Notes: generated by a model not told the origin, from the sequence alone. A DNA stretch of 64,000 nucleotides from an uncultured Bacteroidales bacterium (GCA_944322715.1 CALUPT010000012.1:46212-110211); one strand, 5' to 3'; positions 1 through 9,768 are shown, counted from the first letter of the stretch. Program-made: numbers and translations.

Positions 1-1032
1 ATCAAAATCCATACAGATAGCCCTGCAGTCAAATTCCTTGAAAATATGATCTTCTGCATTCCCGAAAGGAGTATTGCTTTCAAAGGCAGAGGACATATCC
101 TCAGCGGAGTACTTGTAGATTCTGCCGTGATTATTCCAGAGATCTCCTCGGCAGAGCACGAAGAGATTGTTTTCATCATCAACTGCCAGATCAAGAATGT
201 TGTTCAGATTTGAAATCACGACTACAGGATCAGCGGGAGCCGTTGAATTCAGATCAAATGCGCCTACCATACCGTTCTTATAACCTGCATAGAGAACATT
301 TCCGGCTACTTCCACCCCGTATGCACACCAACCTGCAGAATAGTTGTTGATTACCGTTGAACTTGCACCGGAAACCGGATCCACTGATACTACACCACCG
401 GCAAAATTTACATCGTCGTTACCTGAAATTGCCATCTTCCCATCCGGAAGCCAGCAGAAGGCATGCACCGATGCGGCGAAATCAGGTATCTGGCTCAATG
501 TATACGTACGGATTTTGGCATCCTCCGGGAAATTCCTCTCTATAAGAATATACAGGACATCCTTGCCATCGACTATCGTTGTATTCCCCTCTCCTTCCAC
601 CTTGTCGAAGGTTACCGGAAGAAGATATATACCGTTCTCTGCAATCTTGTTCCCGTCAACCGTCAGCTGAATCGTGGATGAAACTGTATTGTACTGAGGA
701 AGTATGACAGACGATGCAGACATTTCAAAAGCATCGACAGGCAACGGAAGGTAATCGGAAGAATTGGCCTCATTGTAACTGTCCACGAGCGAAAGGTCCA
801 CCTTAAGACCGACTGACAGTACACTGCCGGTAATATCTTCTGCCTCTACCTGCAGATCAACGGTGACCGAGGTAAGCCGGTCATCAACCGTATATTTCTG
901 AATTTCTTCACCTGCGCCCTGAATCGCAAGGGCAGCCGGGCCCAGTACCTGCTCTTCCTGCTTTTTCTCGCAGGAAAACATCATCGGAAGCATTGCTCCG
1001 ATCATAATTGCCGTAAAAAATTTACTTTTCAT
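1..1032 (-). CDS. DUF1735 lipoprotein with propeller-like C-terminus (partial)
   Basis: Surface or periplasmic lipoprotein, last gene of the SusC/SusD locus, running off the left edge of the window; 344 codons are visible. The start at 1032 gives a signal peptide ending in a lipobox (MMFSC, Cys21). Residues about 40-165 match the DUF1735 (BT_3987-type N-terminal) pattern: alternating beta strands, a VDLSLVDSYNEANSSDYLPL-like segment and an ILPQYNTVSSTIQLTVDG-like segment. From about residue 180 the text becomes repeated short strands (WLPDGKMAISG, VLYAGYKNGMVGAFDL, NNLFVLCRGDLW), as in NHL- or PQQ-type beta-propellers. DUF1735 proteins commonly accompany SusC/D as accessory glycan-binding lipoproteins. 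The ligand here is unknown. The DUF1735 assignment is firm and the propeller is inferred from strand periodicity. It lies 32 bases downstream of the preceding gene on the same strand, so it is probably cotranscribed. Confidence 0.8.
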   Translation of the reverse strand, partial: MKSKFFTAIMIGAMLPMMFSCEKKQEEQVLGPAALAIQGAGEEIQKYTVDDRLTSVTVDLQVEAEDITGSVLSVGLKVDLSLVDSYNEANSSDYLPLPVDAFEMSASSVILPQYNTVSSTIQLTVDGNKIAENGIYLLPVTFDKVEGEGNTTIVDGKDVLYILIERNFPEDAKIRTYTLSQIPDFAASVHAFCWLPDGKMAISGNDDVNFAGGVVSVDPVSGASSTVINNYSAGWCAYGVEVAGNVLYAGYKNGMVGAFDLNSTAPADPVVVISNLNNILDLAVDDENNLFVLCRGDLWNNHGRIYKYSAEDMSSAFESNTPFGNAEDHIFKEFDCRAICMDFD

Positions 1033-1064
1033 AATTTTATCGGTTATTAAATAATTCTCGGTTA

Positions 1065-1943
1065 TTACTCTGATAACATTATATCGACGTATACAGGAAG
1101 ATGGTCAGACGCTACAGCCACATTTCCTGAAGTGAACCTGTTCCCTACGCCAGCACCGGCAACAGTGCATTTTCCTGAATTGTCCATAAGGAATATTATG
1201 TCAATGCAAGTCTTCGGAGAATCAGAAGGATATGTCGGAGCATTGGTCGATGACATACTCCAATTCTCCTTGAGCTTGCTTATTGCCGGATCGGCCGGCT
1301 GTTCGTTCATATCTCCTGCAAGAAAGACAGGCTTGCCCTTGCCCGCAAATCTATCCATCATCTGACGGGTAATCTCCGTCACTTCCGCCACTCGTTCAGT
1401 CGGACTTGCAACATCAAGATGAGTAGATGCAAAGACAAAATCCTCGAATTCCAGGACAAGACAGACACGTGGCTCCGCTGCTTCCGGGAAAGCAATTGTA
1501 AACTGCGAGACAGGCTCCCCGACTGTAACAGGATTATATGCTATCCCGTTCCCGTACTCCCCTCCTCCAAGGCTGATCGCTTTTGCAAATACATATTTCC
1601 ACCCATCCATACCGGCAGCGACCTCGGCAAGCTGGTCTACACGCCCGCTTCTGTCCGTGTTGCGGTCCAGTTCATTGAAAGAGATGACATCAGCCTTCAG
1701 CTCCAGCATCATAGCAGAAACCAACCCGCAACTGGTCTTGTCTGACTTGGAGAACGAACCGACATTATACGTAACCAATCGCAAAGCTCCTTCATCTTTC
1801 AGATACTGATCCTCATCATCCTTATCCGGCACAGAGGGTCTGACAGGCTCCGGCAACTCTTTCCCTGGCTGTTCTTGTGCAGAACAGGCAAACAAAGAGA
1901 CAGACAGTGCCAGAAACACAAACAATCCTGAAATCTTCTTCAT
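1065..1943 (-). CDS. Endonuclease/exonuclease/phosphatase-fold lipoprotein
   Basis: 292-residue lipoprotein of the EEP superfamily (DNase I-like fold), which holds metal-dependent phosphodiesterases and phosphatases. The signal peptide ends in LFAC (Cys20). The EEP motifs appear in order: TYNVGSFS near residue 60, an FNELDR motif carrying the metal-binding Glu near 91, STHLDV near 175, GDMNEQP near 212, IDIIFLMD near 248 and SDHLPVYVDI near the C-terminus with the catalytic His. No key residue is missing, so the enzyme should be active. It sits 11 bases after susD and is exported, so it probably removes a phosphate or phosphodiester group from the imported polymer or scavenges phosphorylated ligands. 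The family also includes nucleases and sphingomyelinases, so the substrate cannot be named. Confidence 0.85.
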   Translation of the reverse strand: MKKISGLFVFLALSVSLFACSAQEQPGKELPEPVRPSVPDKDDEDQYLKDEGALRLVTYNVGSFSKSDKTSCGLVSAMMLELKADVISFNELDRNTDRSGRVDQLAEVAAGMDGWKYVFAKAISLGGGEYGNGIAYNPVTVGEPVSQFTIAFPEAAEPRVCLVLEFEDFVFASTHLDVASPTERVAEVTEITRQMMDRFAGKGKPVFLAGDMNEQPADPAISKLKENWSMSSTNAPTYPSDSPKTCIDIIFLMDNSGKCTVAGAGVGNRFTSGNVAVASDHLPVYVDIMLSE

Positions 1944-1954
1944 ATATCGACTTT

Positions 1955-3718
1955 TTAGAAATCCAATCCGTCATTCCACCCTGGATTCTGGACAAGGGTA
2001 CCTCCGGACAAGGATCTGTCATCTGTAGGAATAGGATAGAAATAGTCCCTGTCCTCGTCCCATGCAAGAGTTATGTTATGATAAGGATCTACATAACCGT
2101 GATCTTCCTCAGACAGATATATGTCCTGTCCGACTTCATATACAATCGGTGCCTTGGAAGCCGGTTTGCTTCCCTTATACAGACAGATATCGACCGTACC
2201 GTCGTTGTCAAGGTCATAGTCTCCGAGCCTGTCGAAATACATTCCATAGCATTTTTGGGTGAATGTCTGGCCTTCCTTCCATCTGATGATGTCATAGTAC
2301 CTGAATCCCTCGCGGGAAAGTTCGACGGTACGGTCCCTGCGGATTTCAAGGATTACTCCCTTGTTGTCCCCCGTGACACGGGTGTACATGGCAGCCATAT
2401 AATCATCCGGATCGGCATTCGCCGCTGCCATGTCGATATTAGGCATGTCTACCCTGTCTCTGATCTTTTTAATGGAATTATTCAGATCCGTCTGTGTCAG
2501 AGTACCGAGTTCTGCCTTGGCTTCAGCGAGATTAAGATAGACCTCGGCTGACCTGAAAATCGGAAGGTCAATATAAGACTGGTTGTACTGGTCACATTCA
2601 GTACCTGCCACAAACTTTATCGGATGATACCCTGTCACGGTATAGGAAAAATTCGGAGCCTCCTGCTTTGTAGAGCCGATACGGGTATATCCGGGAGTGC
2701 GGATAGTCTGGGCAAGACGGGGATCCCTGTGCTCGCATTCCTGAATAAAGGTCATAGTTTCGTACCCACGCTTGTCCGTGAACCGCGAACCATCATCCAT
2801 CAGATAGCTGTTGACTATCTTCTTCGACAGACCGGGACGGCCGTATGATTGTGTGAGAGTATAATAATTGGCATTATGAATTATATTCAAGGCACTGTTA
2901 TAGTCCCGGGCCAGGATTATCTCCTGACTGTTGGCGTTCTCCGATATGAAAAGATTAAGATAGCTCTTGTCAGGACCATCTGCCGTATAGATACCGTAAC
3001 CGCTGGTGTTCATGAATTCCTCGCTGGCAGAGACGCACTGCCCGAGATACCATTTCCAGTCATATTCCGGATACATTGTCTCCTGATATTCATGGTATTT
3101 GCGGAAAGTGCCCTCGAAAAGACAGAAACGGGACTTGAGGGCAAGGGCAGTCCATTTGGTTACACGGTACAGGGATTTCTCGGCCGGAAGATTCTCTATC
3201 GCATAATCTATATCCTCTACCATCTTCTGCATCACAAGCTCCCTGCTGTCCCTCGGCTTGTAGAGGTCCGGGTCCGCCGAACCGAGCTGATGGTCATACC
3301 ACGGCACATCACCGAAACGTTTGACCTTCTCGAAATAGAAATATGCCCTGAAGAATCTCGCAACAGCATCGTATTCAGACCTTACAGCCGCATCCTCGCA
3401 GTTCACGGAGTATTCGAGCAGAGTATTGATATTCCTGAGGGAAGTCCAGGTCCATCCTGACCCTGAAGCAGGTATGACCCGGCCATTCCTGATCTCTGCA
3501 GGACATTCCATATGCGGACACAAATCATAGTTATCCTGATAGAGAGCCTCCCCCGGAAAATCATTGTAGAAATTATTGCTGAACGCCTGGAGCTCGTTCT
3601 CATTCGAGAAGAACGACTCGGGAGACATCTGGGCCATAGGTTCTTTGTTCAGCCATCCCTTGCAGCCGCTTGCCGCAAGCAGCAGCGGGACAATCAGTAT
3701 TATTGCATTGTTTTTCAT
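1955..3718 (-). CDS. SusD/RagB-family outer-membrane lipoprotein
   Basis: 587-residue SusD homologue, the surface lid that binds ligand above its SusC channel. The signal peptide has the lipobox AASGC (Cys19). The N-terminal part shows the usual KEPMAQMSPESFFSNENEL segment followed by TPR-like helices (RAYFYFEKVKRFGDVPW). The C-terminal half has SAEVYLNLAEAKAELG, the GVILEIRRDRTVELSREGFR helix and the typical ending YPIPTDD...VQNPGW. Length and motif order are normal. It lies 44 bases downstream of its susC partner. The ligand cannot be read from the sequence. Confidence 0.95.
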   Translation of the reverse strand: MKNNAIILIVPLLLAASGCKGWLNKEPMAQMSPESFFSNENELQAFSNNFYNDFPGEALYQDNYDLCPHMECPAEIRNGRVIPASGSGWTWTSLRNINTLLEYSVNCEDAAVRSEYDAVARFFRAYFYFEKVKRFGDVPWYDHQLGSADPDLYKPRDSRELVMQKMVEDIDYAIENLPAEKSLYRVTKWTALALKSRFCLFEGTFRKYHEYQETMYPEYDWKWYLGQCVSASEEFMNTSGYGIYTADGPDKSYLNLFISENANSQEIILARDYNSALNIIHNANYYTLTQSYGRPGLSKKIVNSYLMDDGSRFTDKRGYETMTFIQECEHRDPRLAQTIRTPGYTRIGSTKQEAPNFSYTVTGYHPIKFVAGTECDQYNQSYIDLPIFRSAEVYLNLAEAKAELGTLTQTDLNNSIKKIRDRVDMPNIDMAAANADPDDYMAAMYTRVTGDNKGVILEIRRDRTVELSREGFRYYDIIRWKEGQTFTQKCYGMYFDRLGDYDLDNDGTVDICLYKGSKPASKAPIVYEVGQDIYLSEEDHGYVDPYHNITLAWDEDRDYFYPIPTDDRSLSGGTLVQNPGWNDGLDF

Positions 3719-3762
3719 TCCATATATTCTTTTGACTGTACTTCTACTGCAGAATCAGCATA

Positions 3763-6700
3763 TCAGAATGTTATGTCTATTCCGAATATGAAAGTCTTCT
3801 GCCATGGGTATATTCTCTGACCGGCCCCGGCGACTGCCATTTCAGGATCGATATAGTCTGAATGGATATTGTGCCAGGTGGCAAGGTTCTCTCCGCTGAA
3901 ATAGAAACGGATATCATCTATCTTAATCTTGCGGGTCCATTTCTGCGGGAGCGTATAGCCTACGGTAAGACTCTTGAGCCGGCAGTAGCCTGCATTCTGA
4001 AGATACTTGTCATTGACGGCAGTCAACTCACGGTTTGTCCCTTGAAGAGCCACATATCCTCTCGGACGAGGGAAATATGCATCAGGATTGTCTTCGGTCC
4101 ATATCTGAGTGTGAAAATCCTTAGGGATCAAGGATGAATACGGCCTTGCGTACGGTCCCCAGAAAAGCAGCGATCCGGCATCAGGGTACCAGTCCCTGTG
4201 ACCGACTCCCTGGAAGAATACCGAGAAATCGATACCGCACCACTGGAAACCGAGGTTGATTCCGTAATTGTATCTCGGCTGTGAATTGCCGATAATTTCC
4301 CTGTCTCCTGGATCATCTGCAGTGTCCTTACCTATGGAAATCCTGTTGTCTCCATCTATATCCCTGAATTTCAAATCACCTGCACGAAGCCCCTGTTCTG
4401 CTCCTGCAGATGCATTGATGATATCATTTACCGATGTCTGATCCACCGGCCAATTAGCCGCCTCCTCATCGGATACGAAGTAACCATCTATACGGTAGCC
4501 CCATATCTCACCCCAACGCATTCCTTCATAATAGTTCTTGGCAAAAGACTTCTCGGGATTGTCGAATCTGGTGATTTCGCTTATATAGTCACTGAACACT
4601 ACTGAAGCATTGTATGAGAACGGCTTGCCGAAAAGCATGAACATGTCCTTCCATGAAAGCGTGAGTTCATATCCCCGGGTGCGCAGGTCAGCCGTGTTCA
4701 TTTTCGGCGATGATGCCCCGTACACAGCCGGGAGGGCTATCCCTGCCGTGAGCATGTCCTTGGTGTCACGGATATAGAACTCACCGGTGAAACCGAGCCT
4801 GTTGTTCAGGAATGCCATGTCGATACCGAGATTCTGATGCTGGGCCACCTCCCATGTCAGGTCGGAAGCCACAGGAGCGGATATCGTAGCCACCGTAGGC
4901 TTGTTGCCTCCGAAAAGATAACTCTGGGAACCTATCGAAATCGTCCTGACATAATCATAATAGCCCACCTGCTGGTTGCCGAGCTGCCCGAAAGAGTATC
5001 TGATCTTCAGGTTGTTGAACCAGTTCCTGACCGGCTCGAAAAACTTCTCCTCGGAGATGCGCCACCCGGCAGACACGGACGGGAAGAAACCCCAGCGGTG
5101 TCCATAGGCAAAACGGGAAGTACCGTCATAACGGCCGCTGATCTCGAAAAGATATTTCCCTGCATAATCATAATTGACTCTGCCAAAGAAACCTGCAATG
5201 GCATATTCGTTCTGTCCGCCGCTGACTTCCATCCTCTTTTCTCCATCTTCTCCCTGCCCTACAAGATTAAGGTCATTGAGCGTATCGGAAAGGAGATTAT
5301 AACCTATCGCCTTGACATCCTTGAGATATTTTGTCTCCCAGTTGAAACCGGCCATCACCTTCAGGTTATGCTTCTCTGCAAATGTATCCTGATAGGTTGC
5401 AAACACGTTTGTCTGCATATACTGATGAGTATTGGATGTCTCCGTGAGCTTGTTCTCGAATATACCAGTGTCCAAAGTCTCTATGACACCAGGATATTGT
5501 GAATACGTTGTATTTACCTGCCTGTTCCAGTTCCTGACTGAATTCAGCATATATGTGAAATTCCCTTTTATCTCCAGCTTCTTCAACGGCCTGAGAGTAA
5601 CCTCCGTCGTGGTGGAAAGGTTATCCTGGACATCCTTATTTTTATGCAGTCCTTTATCTACTATGGTAGTATAACCGTCCATAATACCGGAATTGGAGAA
5701 TGACGTTATATAAATGCTTGATCCATCAGGGTTATGTGTCGGATAACTGGCAAGGGCATGTACCGGCAGATAGACAAACGATGAATTCGCTCCTGACACC
5801 CCCGGATAATCGTATGAAGAATGGTAGTAGCTCGTATTGTTGCTTATATTGATCCAGTCATTCACATCGAACGATATCCTTGACCTGAAATTGATCTTAT
5901 TGAAAACATCCGTGTCGGTACGCAGCATCCCTTCCTCTCTGTTATATCCTCCCGACAGAAAATATTTCAGTTTTTTCGTTCCTCCGCTGAAAGAAAGATT
6001 GTGCGACATAGTAGGATGCGTATCACGATAGAGATAATGATACCAGTCCGTATTGGCATAGTACACATAGGTATCCCTCCCATCCCTGCGGTCTATCATC
6101 ACCCACGGCCGCTCGGGATTCTGCACCACATCATTGCGCCTTATCCACAGCTGGTACATATCCTCTTCGGTATATTTACTGTAATTTACACCGGCATACG
6201 TCTTATAGAACATGTCATTGAGGTAGACGGAATAATATCCCCTCGTCTCGAAATCCGTGGATGTGGTCGGTTCCGTCCAGCCGAAACGGCCGCTGTATTT
6301 CACTGTCGGCCGGCCATCGGATTCCGCTCCTGACTTGGTGGTGACGAGAATGACACCGAAAGACGCCCTCGCACCGTAGATGGCGGCGGAAGAAGCATCC
6401 TTTATGACAGAAATGGACTCGACATCGTTAGGGTTGACCGTATTGAGATCACCTTCGACACCATCCACAAGGACAAGAGGGGAACCGCCGTTGATCGAAT
6501 TGATACCGCGGATGTTGATGCTGGCTCCGTTGCCTGGCCTTCCGGAAGATGTGGTGACATTCAGTCCTGGCACGCTTCCCTGGAGCATGTGGCTCAATGT
6601 CGGGGCCACCCTGTCCTGAAGGTCGGCTGATTCCACCGTTGAGATGGCTCCGGTAAGGTTGACCTTCTTCTGGATACCGTAACCTACCACTACCGTGGCA

Positions 6701-7269
6701 TCAAGACTGATGGCATCCTCCGAAAGGTAGATCGTGAGATTGTCTTTCCTGCCTGACACCTGCACCGTCTTCCCGACATATCCGAGGCAGGAGAATGTAA
6801 GGGTATGTTCCTCAGGAGAGAGTCTGATGGAGAATTTGCCGTCAAGATCAGTCGTCACCCCGTGGGTCGCCAGATTGGTGAAGACGGCAGCCCCGACTAT
6901 CGGTTCATTGTTGATGTCGAGAACCTCTCCGACAATGACCCTGTAGCCGTTGTTACCCCCTGAATTCAAAGGATACAGGGCGATCTGACGCCCGTTGATT
7001 TCATAACCGGTGGAAACAGGTGAAAGCATCCTGTCCAGCGCTTCCTGTATCGGAACGTTATCCGCCGACAGGGAGACCTTCACCGAAAGGTCGAGCCCGG
7101 CCGCATCGTAAAGGAAAGTGTACCTGCTGGCAGATTCCACAGCAGATATGGCCTCACTCAAAGGGATATCCCTGAAACTGACGGTTATCCTGTCATTTTC
7201 AGACTGTCCCCTCGCAAGCAGACTGCCCATTGCGAGCAGTACCGCCGAAACATAAAGTTTTAGACGCAT
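3763..7269 (-). CDS. SusC/RagA TonB-linked outer-membrane transporter with STN domain
   Basis: 1168-residue TonB-dependent transporter. Domains in order: signal peptide (1-22); STN domain (about 27-90, ITVSFRDIPLSEAISAVE), which contacts a FecR anti-sigma factor; carboxypeptidase-regulatory-like domain (about 110-190, EPIVGAAVF...GKFSIRL); TonB plug (about 200-320, DATVVVGYG, INIRGINSINGG, SPLVLVDGVEGD, SAAIYGARASFGVILVTTK); then a 22-strand barrel ending KTFIFGIDITF. The STN domain marks it as a transducer as well as a transporter: ligand binding should be relayed to the FecR protein encoded directly upstream, which would release the sigma factor. It pairs with the SusD just downstream. Substrate unknown. 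Confidence 0.96.
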   Translation of the reverse strand: MRLKLYVSAVLLAMGSLLARGQSENDRITVSFRDIPLSEAISAVESASRYTFLYDAAGLDLSVKVSLSADNVPIQEALDRMLSPVSTGYEINGRQIALYPLNSGGNNGYRVIVGEVLDINNEPIVGAAVFTNLATHGVTTDLDGKFSIRLSPEEHTLTFSCLGYVGKTVQVSGRKDNLTIYLSEDAISLDATVVVGYGIQKKVNLTGAISTVESADLQDRVAPTLSHMLQGSVPGLNVTTSSGRPGNGASINIRGINSINGGSPLVLVDGVEGDLNTVNPNDVESISVIKDASSAAIYGARASFGVILVTTKSGAESDGRPTVKYSGRFGWTEPTTSTDFETRGYYSVYLNDMFYKTYAGVNYSKYTEEDMYQLWIRRNDVVQNPERPWVMIDRRDGRDTYVYYANTDWYHYLYRDTHPTMSHNLSFSGGTKKLKYFLSGGYNREEGMLRTDTDVFNKINFRSRISFDVNDWINISNNTSYYHSSYDYPGVSGANSSFVYLPVHALASYPTHNPDGSSIYITSFSNSGIMDGYTTIVDKGLHKNKDVQDNLSTTTEVTLRPLKKLEIKGNFTYMLNSVRNWNRQVNTTYSQYPGVIETLDTGIFENKLTETSNTHQYMQTNVFATYQDTFAEKHNLKVMAGFNWETKYLKDVKAIGYNLLSDTLNDLNLVGQGEDGEKRMEVSGGQNEYAIAGFFGRVNYDYAGKYLFEISGRYDGTSRFAYGHRWGFFPSVSAGWRISEEKFFEPVRNWFNNLKIRYSFGQLGNQQVGYYDYVRTISIGSQSYLFGGNKPTVATISAPVASDLTWEVAQHQNLGIDMAFLNNRLGFTGEFYIRDTKDMLTAGIALPAVYGASSPKMNTADLRTRGYELTLSWKDMFMLFGKPFSYNASVVFSDYISEITRFDNPEKSFAKNYYEGMRWGEIWGYRIDGYFVSDEEAANWPVDQTSVNDIINASAGAEQGLRAGDLKFRDIDGDNRISIGKDTADDPGDREIIGNSQPRYNYGINLGFQWCGIDFSVFFQGVGHRDWYPDAGSLLFWGPYARPYSSLIPKDFHTQIWTEDNPDAYFPRPRGYVALQGTNRELTAVNDKYLQNAGYCRLKSLTVGYTLPQKWTRKIKIDDIRFYFSGENLATWHNIHSDYIDPEMAVAGAGQRIYPWQKTFIFGIDITF

Positions 7270-7339
7270 GACTTTTGGTTAGTTATTATTATGGATTATA
7301 ATGATCCGGAAGACCGGAAACATTTCATACCGGTTTCCG

Positions 7340-8338
7340 TCAGAATATCTGTACCGAACCATCTTCGAGATATCTGTAGTCTATCCCGGGACTCGCCTTG
7401 TTGATAAGGGAAAGTATTACCTCGAGAGGCTCATCCGTCACGGTAAAGGAAAGCCTGGCCGCATGGTCGGTTTCAGCAATGATATCTATCTTCACATCAT
7501 ACCACACGGAGAGTTCCCTGCACACCGACTCGATGTCATCATCGCTGAACGAAATCCGGTCATGGGCCCATAACGATGCGAATGCTGTATCACCGGTCCG
7601 CACCGATATGATCCCGTCAGACTTTCCATAGCTTGCAATCTCCCCTGACGTAATGACCCGTACCCCATCGCGGGCACCAGAAAAGCCGCCGCTGTCCATA
7701 CAGCCCGGGACAAGCCTTACAGTCCCTTCCACAAGGCTGACCTCAACCCTGTCAGGACAATCCCTTATATCGAACGAAGTCCCGAGCACCTCGACACCGA
7801 GACCGGAAACACTCACCCTGAACGGTCTGGAAGGATCCTTCGCGACATCGAAGAACGCTTCTCCGGAAAGGGACACGCTCCTTGTCTTCCGCCCGAAATC
7901 ATTGCCGTAATTGACACGTGAGCCATTGCGCAGCCAGACTTCCGAACCATCGGGAAGTGTCACCACAGTCTTGCCTGCCACATTGCCGAAAGATGCATCA
8001 GCCATGACCCGGTCGCGCGACAGGTCTGAAATCACATACATGGAAAGTCCGGCAATCAGAAATATCGCAATGGCTGCAGCCACGGCCGAAACCGCCCTGT
8101 ACCGTCTTCCCGTCCTGCCACCGATCATGGCTGAAATCCTCCTCCATGCAACGGTTTCATCCGGATGAACGGAAGATGCCTTCATCCTGGCATCCGACCA
8201 CACTGCAGAAACCCTTCGATAGAGTCTGCGGTTTTCCGGAACTGCAATCCATTCATCGAACGCCGACTTTTCCGTATCCTGGAGTGTATTCCTTAAGGAT
8301 TTGATTATCAAATCAACAATAGGCAGATTGTCTTTCAT
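7340..8338 (-). CDS. FecR-family anti-sigma factor
   Basis: Inner-membrane anti-sigma factor, 332 residues from the chosen ATG at 8338 (an upstream in-frame ATG at 8368 would add ten poorly conserved residues). The cytoplasmic N-terminal part (about 1-80) would hold the sigma factor, and has the WIAVPENRRLYRRV segment common in the family. One transmembrane helix follows (about 82-102, AVAAAIAIFLIAGLSMYVI). The periplasmic FecR domain (VTLPDGSEVWLRNGSRVNYG, SLSGEAFFDVAKDPSRPFRV, VEVLGTSFDIRD) and a C-terminal DUF4974-like domain (FSDDDIESVCRELSVWYDVKI) complete it. It lies between the sigma gene and susC, the standard order for a trans-envelope switch. Confidence 0.93.
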   Translation of the reverse strand: MKDNLPIVDLIIKSLRNTLQDTEKSAFDEWIAVPENRRLYRRVSAVWSDARMKASSVHPDETVAWRRISAMIGGRTGRRYRAVSAVAAAIAIFLIAGLSMYVISDLSRDRVMADASFGNVAGKTVVTLPDGSEVWLRNGSRVNYGNDFGRKTRSVSLSGEAFFDVAKDPSRPFRVSVSGLGVEVLGTSFDIRDCPDRVEVSLVEGTVRLVPGCMDSGGFSGARDGVRVITSGEIASYGKSDGIISVRTGDTAFASLWAHDRISFSDDDIESVCRELSVWYDVKIDIIAETDHAARLSFTVTDEPLEVILSLINKASPGIDYRYLEDGSVQIF

Positions 8339-8434
8339 GTCACGTATCTTTACATAATAAAGACACAAAAACAGGCCCCGACCCTTGATTTATTTCAGAT
8401 TTTTTCTCCGATGTCAGTAATATGCCCGAATATG

Positions 8435-9040
8435 TCAGAAAGAGATAAGAAAAAGGAAGAAATTCTTCTTGAGGGCAAGACGGATTGTCTTGAGGGCTTT
8501 GGTGATATGACCCTCGACTGTCTTGACCGACAGGTTCATGCTCGCCGCGATCTCTGCATTGGACATACCGTCCGTCCGGCTTTTCTCGAACACTTCCCTG
8601 CTTTTGGGAGACAGGGATCTCACGGCCTCCCATACTATCCGGGATGCATCCTCCGCATTGATCCTGTCATGCTCGTAAATGCAGGACAGAGTATCTGCCT
8701 CCTCTATCGCAACTGAAACGGTCCTGCGGTCGCGAAGCCAATTGAGACAGCGGTTCCTGACGGCTCTGAGAGCATAGCCCCTGAACGATGATGAAATGTT
8801 GACAGAAGTCCTGTGAAGCCACAGATGCATGAAAAAATCCAGCACAGTCTCCTCGGCAGATACCATGTCCGGAAGCCAGAACATGGCATAGCGGCACAGG
8901 TCGGAATACCATCCCGAGAAAAGCTTCCTGAATGCTTTCCTGCTGCCGGTATCCCGGAATTCATTCCACAACGGTTCATCGGCGGCCACACTGGCTCCGT
9001 CCGTGGAATCCTTTGCTGCATCAATGTCGGTAACTGTCAT
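8435..9040 (-). CDS. ECF RNA polymerase sigma factor
   Basis: 201-residue sigma-70 factor of the extracytoplasmic-function class, Bacteroidota FecI-like type. Region 2 is near residues 30-95 (FSGWYSDLCRYAMFWL, SAEETVLDFFMHLW, FRGYALRAVRNRCLNWLRD). Region 4 is near 135-190 (LSPKSREVFEKSR, GMSNAEIAASMNLSVKTVEG, HITKALKTIRLAL). Region 3 is absent, as expected. It heads the SusC/D locus, 96 bases before the FecR gene, and probably activates the susC promoter when FecR releases it. The C-terminus is short and hydrophobic (FFLFLISF). Confidence 0.93.
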   Translation of the reverse strand: MTVTDIDAAKDSTDGASVAADEPLWNEFRDTGSRKAFRKLFSGWYSDLCRYAMFWLPDMVSAEETVLDFFMHLWLHRTSVNISSSFRGYALRAVRNRCLNWLRDRRTVSVAIEEADTLSCIYEHDRINAEDASRIVWEAVRSLSPKSREVFEKSRTDGMSNAEIAASMNLSVKTVEGHITKALKTIRLALKKNFFLFLISF

Positions 9041-9057
9041 TCTCCTGTTTGAAGTTC

Positions 9058-9065
9058 CAAAAATA
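9058..9065 (-). promoter_or_regulatory. -7 box of the ECF sigma gene promoter
   Basis: TATTTTTG on the minus strand matches the Bacteroidota -7 consensus TAnnTTTG and ends 17 bases before the sigma-factor ATG. No TTG stands at the usual 19-20 base distance, so the -33 part is weak. An AGGAG is almost against the start codon, too close for a normal Shine-Dalgarno. Confidence 0.5.
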
Positions 9066-9090
9066 CACTATTTTCAGATGATCCGCAGGG

Positions 9091-9768
9091 TCATCTCAGG
9101 TCAGTGACGAAATATTCGGGTCCGAAGGATGGAATGGAAAATTCGGCACCATCTCCCGGTTGTCCGAACCTGATCGATGAGAGATGGAAAACGACTGTCG
9201 CTTTCGCAGTACGGAGTTCCGCTCCTACAAGCATGGTACCATCAGGAGTGAAACAGAGCTTCAGACCGGATATGTCTGAAGCCGGTTCCACCGGAGTCAG
9301 ATCATACTCGAGAGCCTCCCGTCCGCTGAAAACAGACTCCCGTCCATCCGGATCCCACAGAAATCCGCTGCCTATATTCCTGACAAGGGCGGCAGGATTC
9401 ACGAACGCTCCCGAACCTGCCCATACAGGTTCGATGACCACCTCCCCTGCCGCATCATCAACGGTACAGACAGCCTTGCCATCGCACCATATCTCCAGTC
9501 CATCTCCGGAGATCCTGTAGGATTCACCCTGGACCGTGACATTGCCCTCTCCCGTCATTGTCATACCGGCATCCTCCATCTCGTACCTGTAGTCGAACTG
9601 CACCCTGGATCCGGCGACCCTGTCCGCGAAAGAGCTTACGGGATCCTTACCCTGTGCATGAAGGGAGGAAGACGGCAAAAGGAAAAGGACGGCAGCAAAG
9701 ACTGCCGCCGCGAGCCGTCCTGACAACATATCTCTCCTCGTATTATTCATTATGATATTCCTGTCCAT
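9091..9768 (-). CDS. LolA-like outer-membrane lipoprotein carrier
   Basis: About 225 residues; periplasmic protein with a signal peptide (LAAAVFAAVLFLLPSSSLHA, cleavage near HAQ). The mature part reads as a LolA fold: DPVSSFADRVAGSRVQFDYRY, then strands with YRISGDGLEIWCDGKAVCTVD, and VVFHLSSIRFGQ near the end. LolA shuttles lipoproteins from the inner membrane to the outer membrane. It starts 19-67 bases after ftsK depending on the start; ATGs at 9798, 9768 and 9750 are all in frame, and 9750 gives the most compact signal peptide. FtsK followed by a LolA-like gene is a recurrent Bacteroidota pair, which supports the call. It could also be a related DUF4292-type protein. Confidence 0.75.
   Translation of the reverse strand: MDRNIIMNNTRRDMLSGRLAAAVFAAVLFLLPSSSLHAQGKDPVSSFADRVAGSRVQFDYRYEMEDAGMTMTGEGNVTVQGESYRISGDGLEIWCDGKAVCTVDDAAGEVVIEPVWAGSGAFVNPAALVRNIGSGFLWDPDGRESVFSGREALEYDLTPVEPASDISGLKLCFTPDGTMLVGAELRTAKATVVFHLSSIRFGQPGDGAEFSIPSFGPEYFVTDLR

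Noticed and set aside
8405..8445. TGTCAG repeats near the sigma-factor stop resembling those before dnaK
   Set aside because: Spacing and context differ and no promoter elements accompany them; likely chance.
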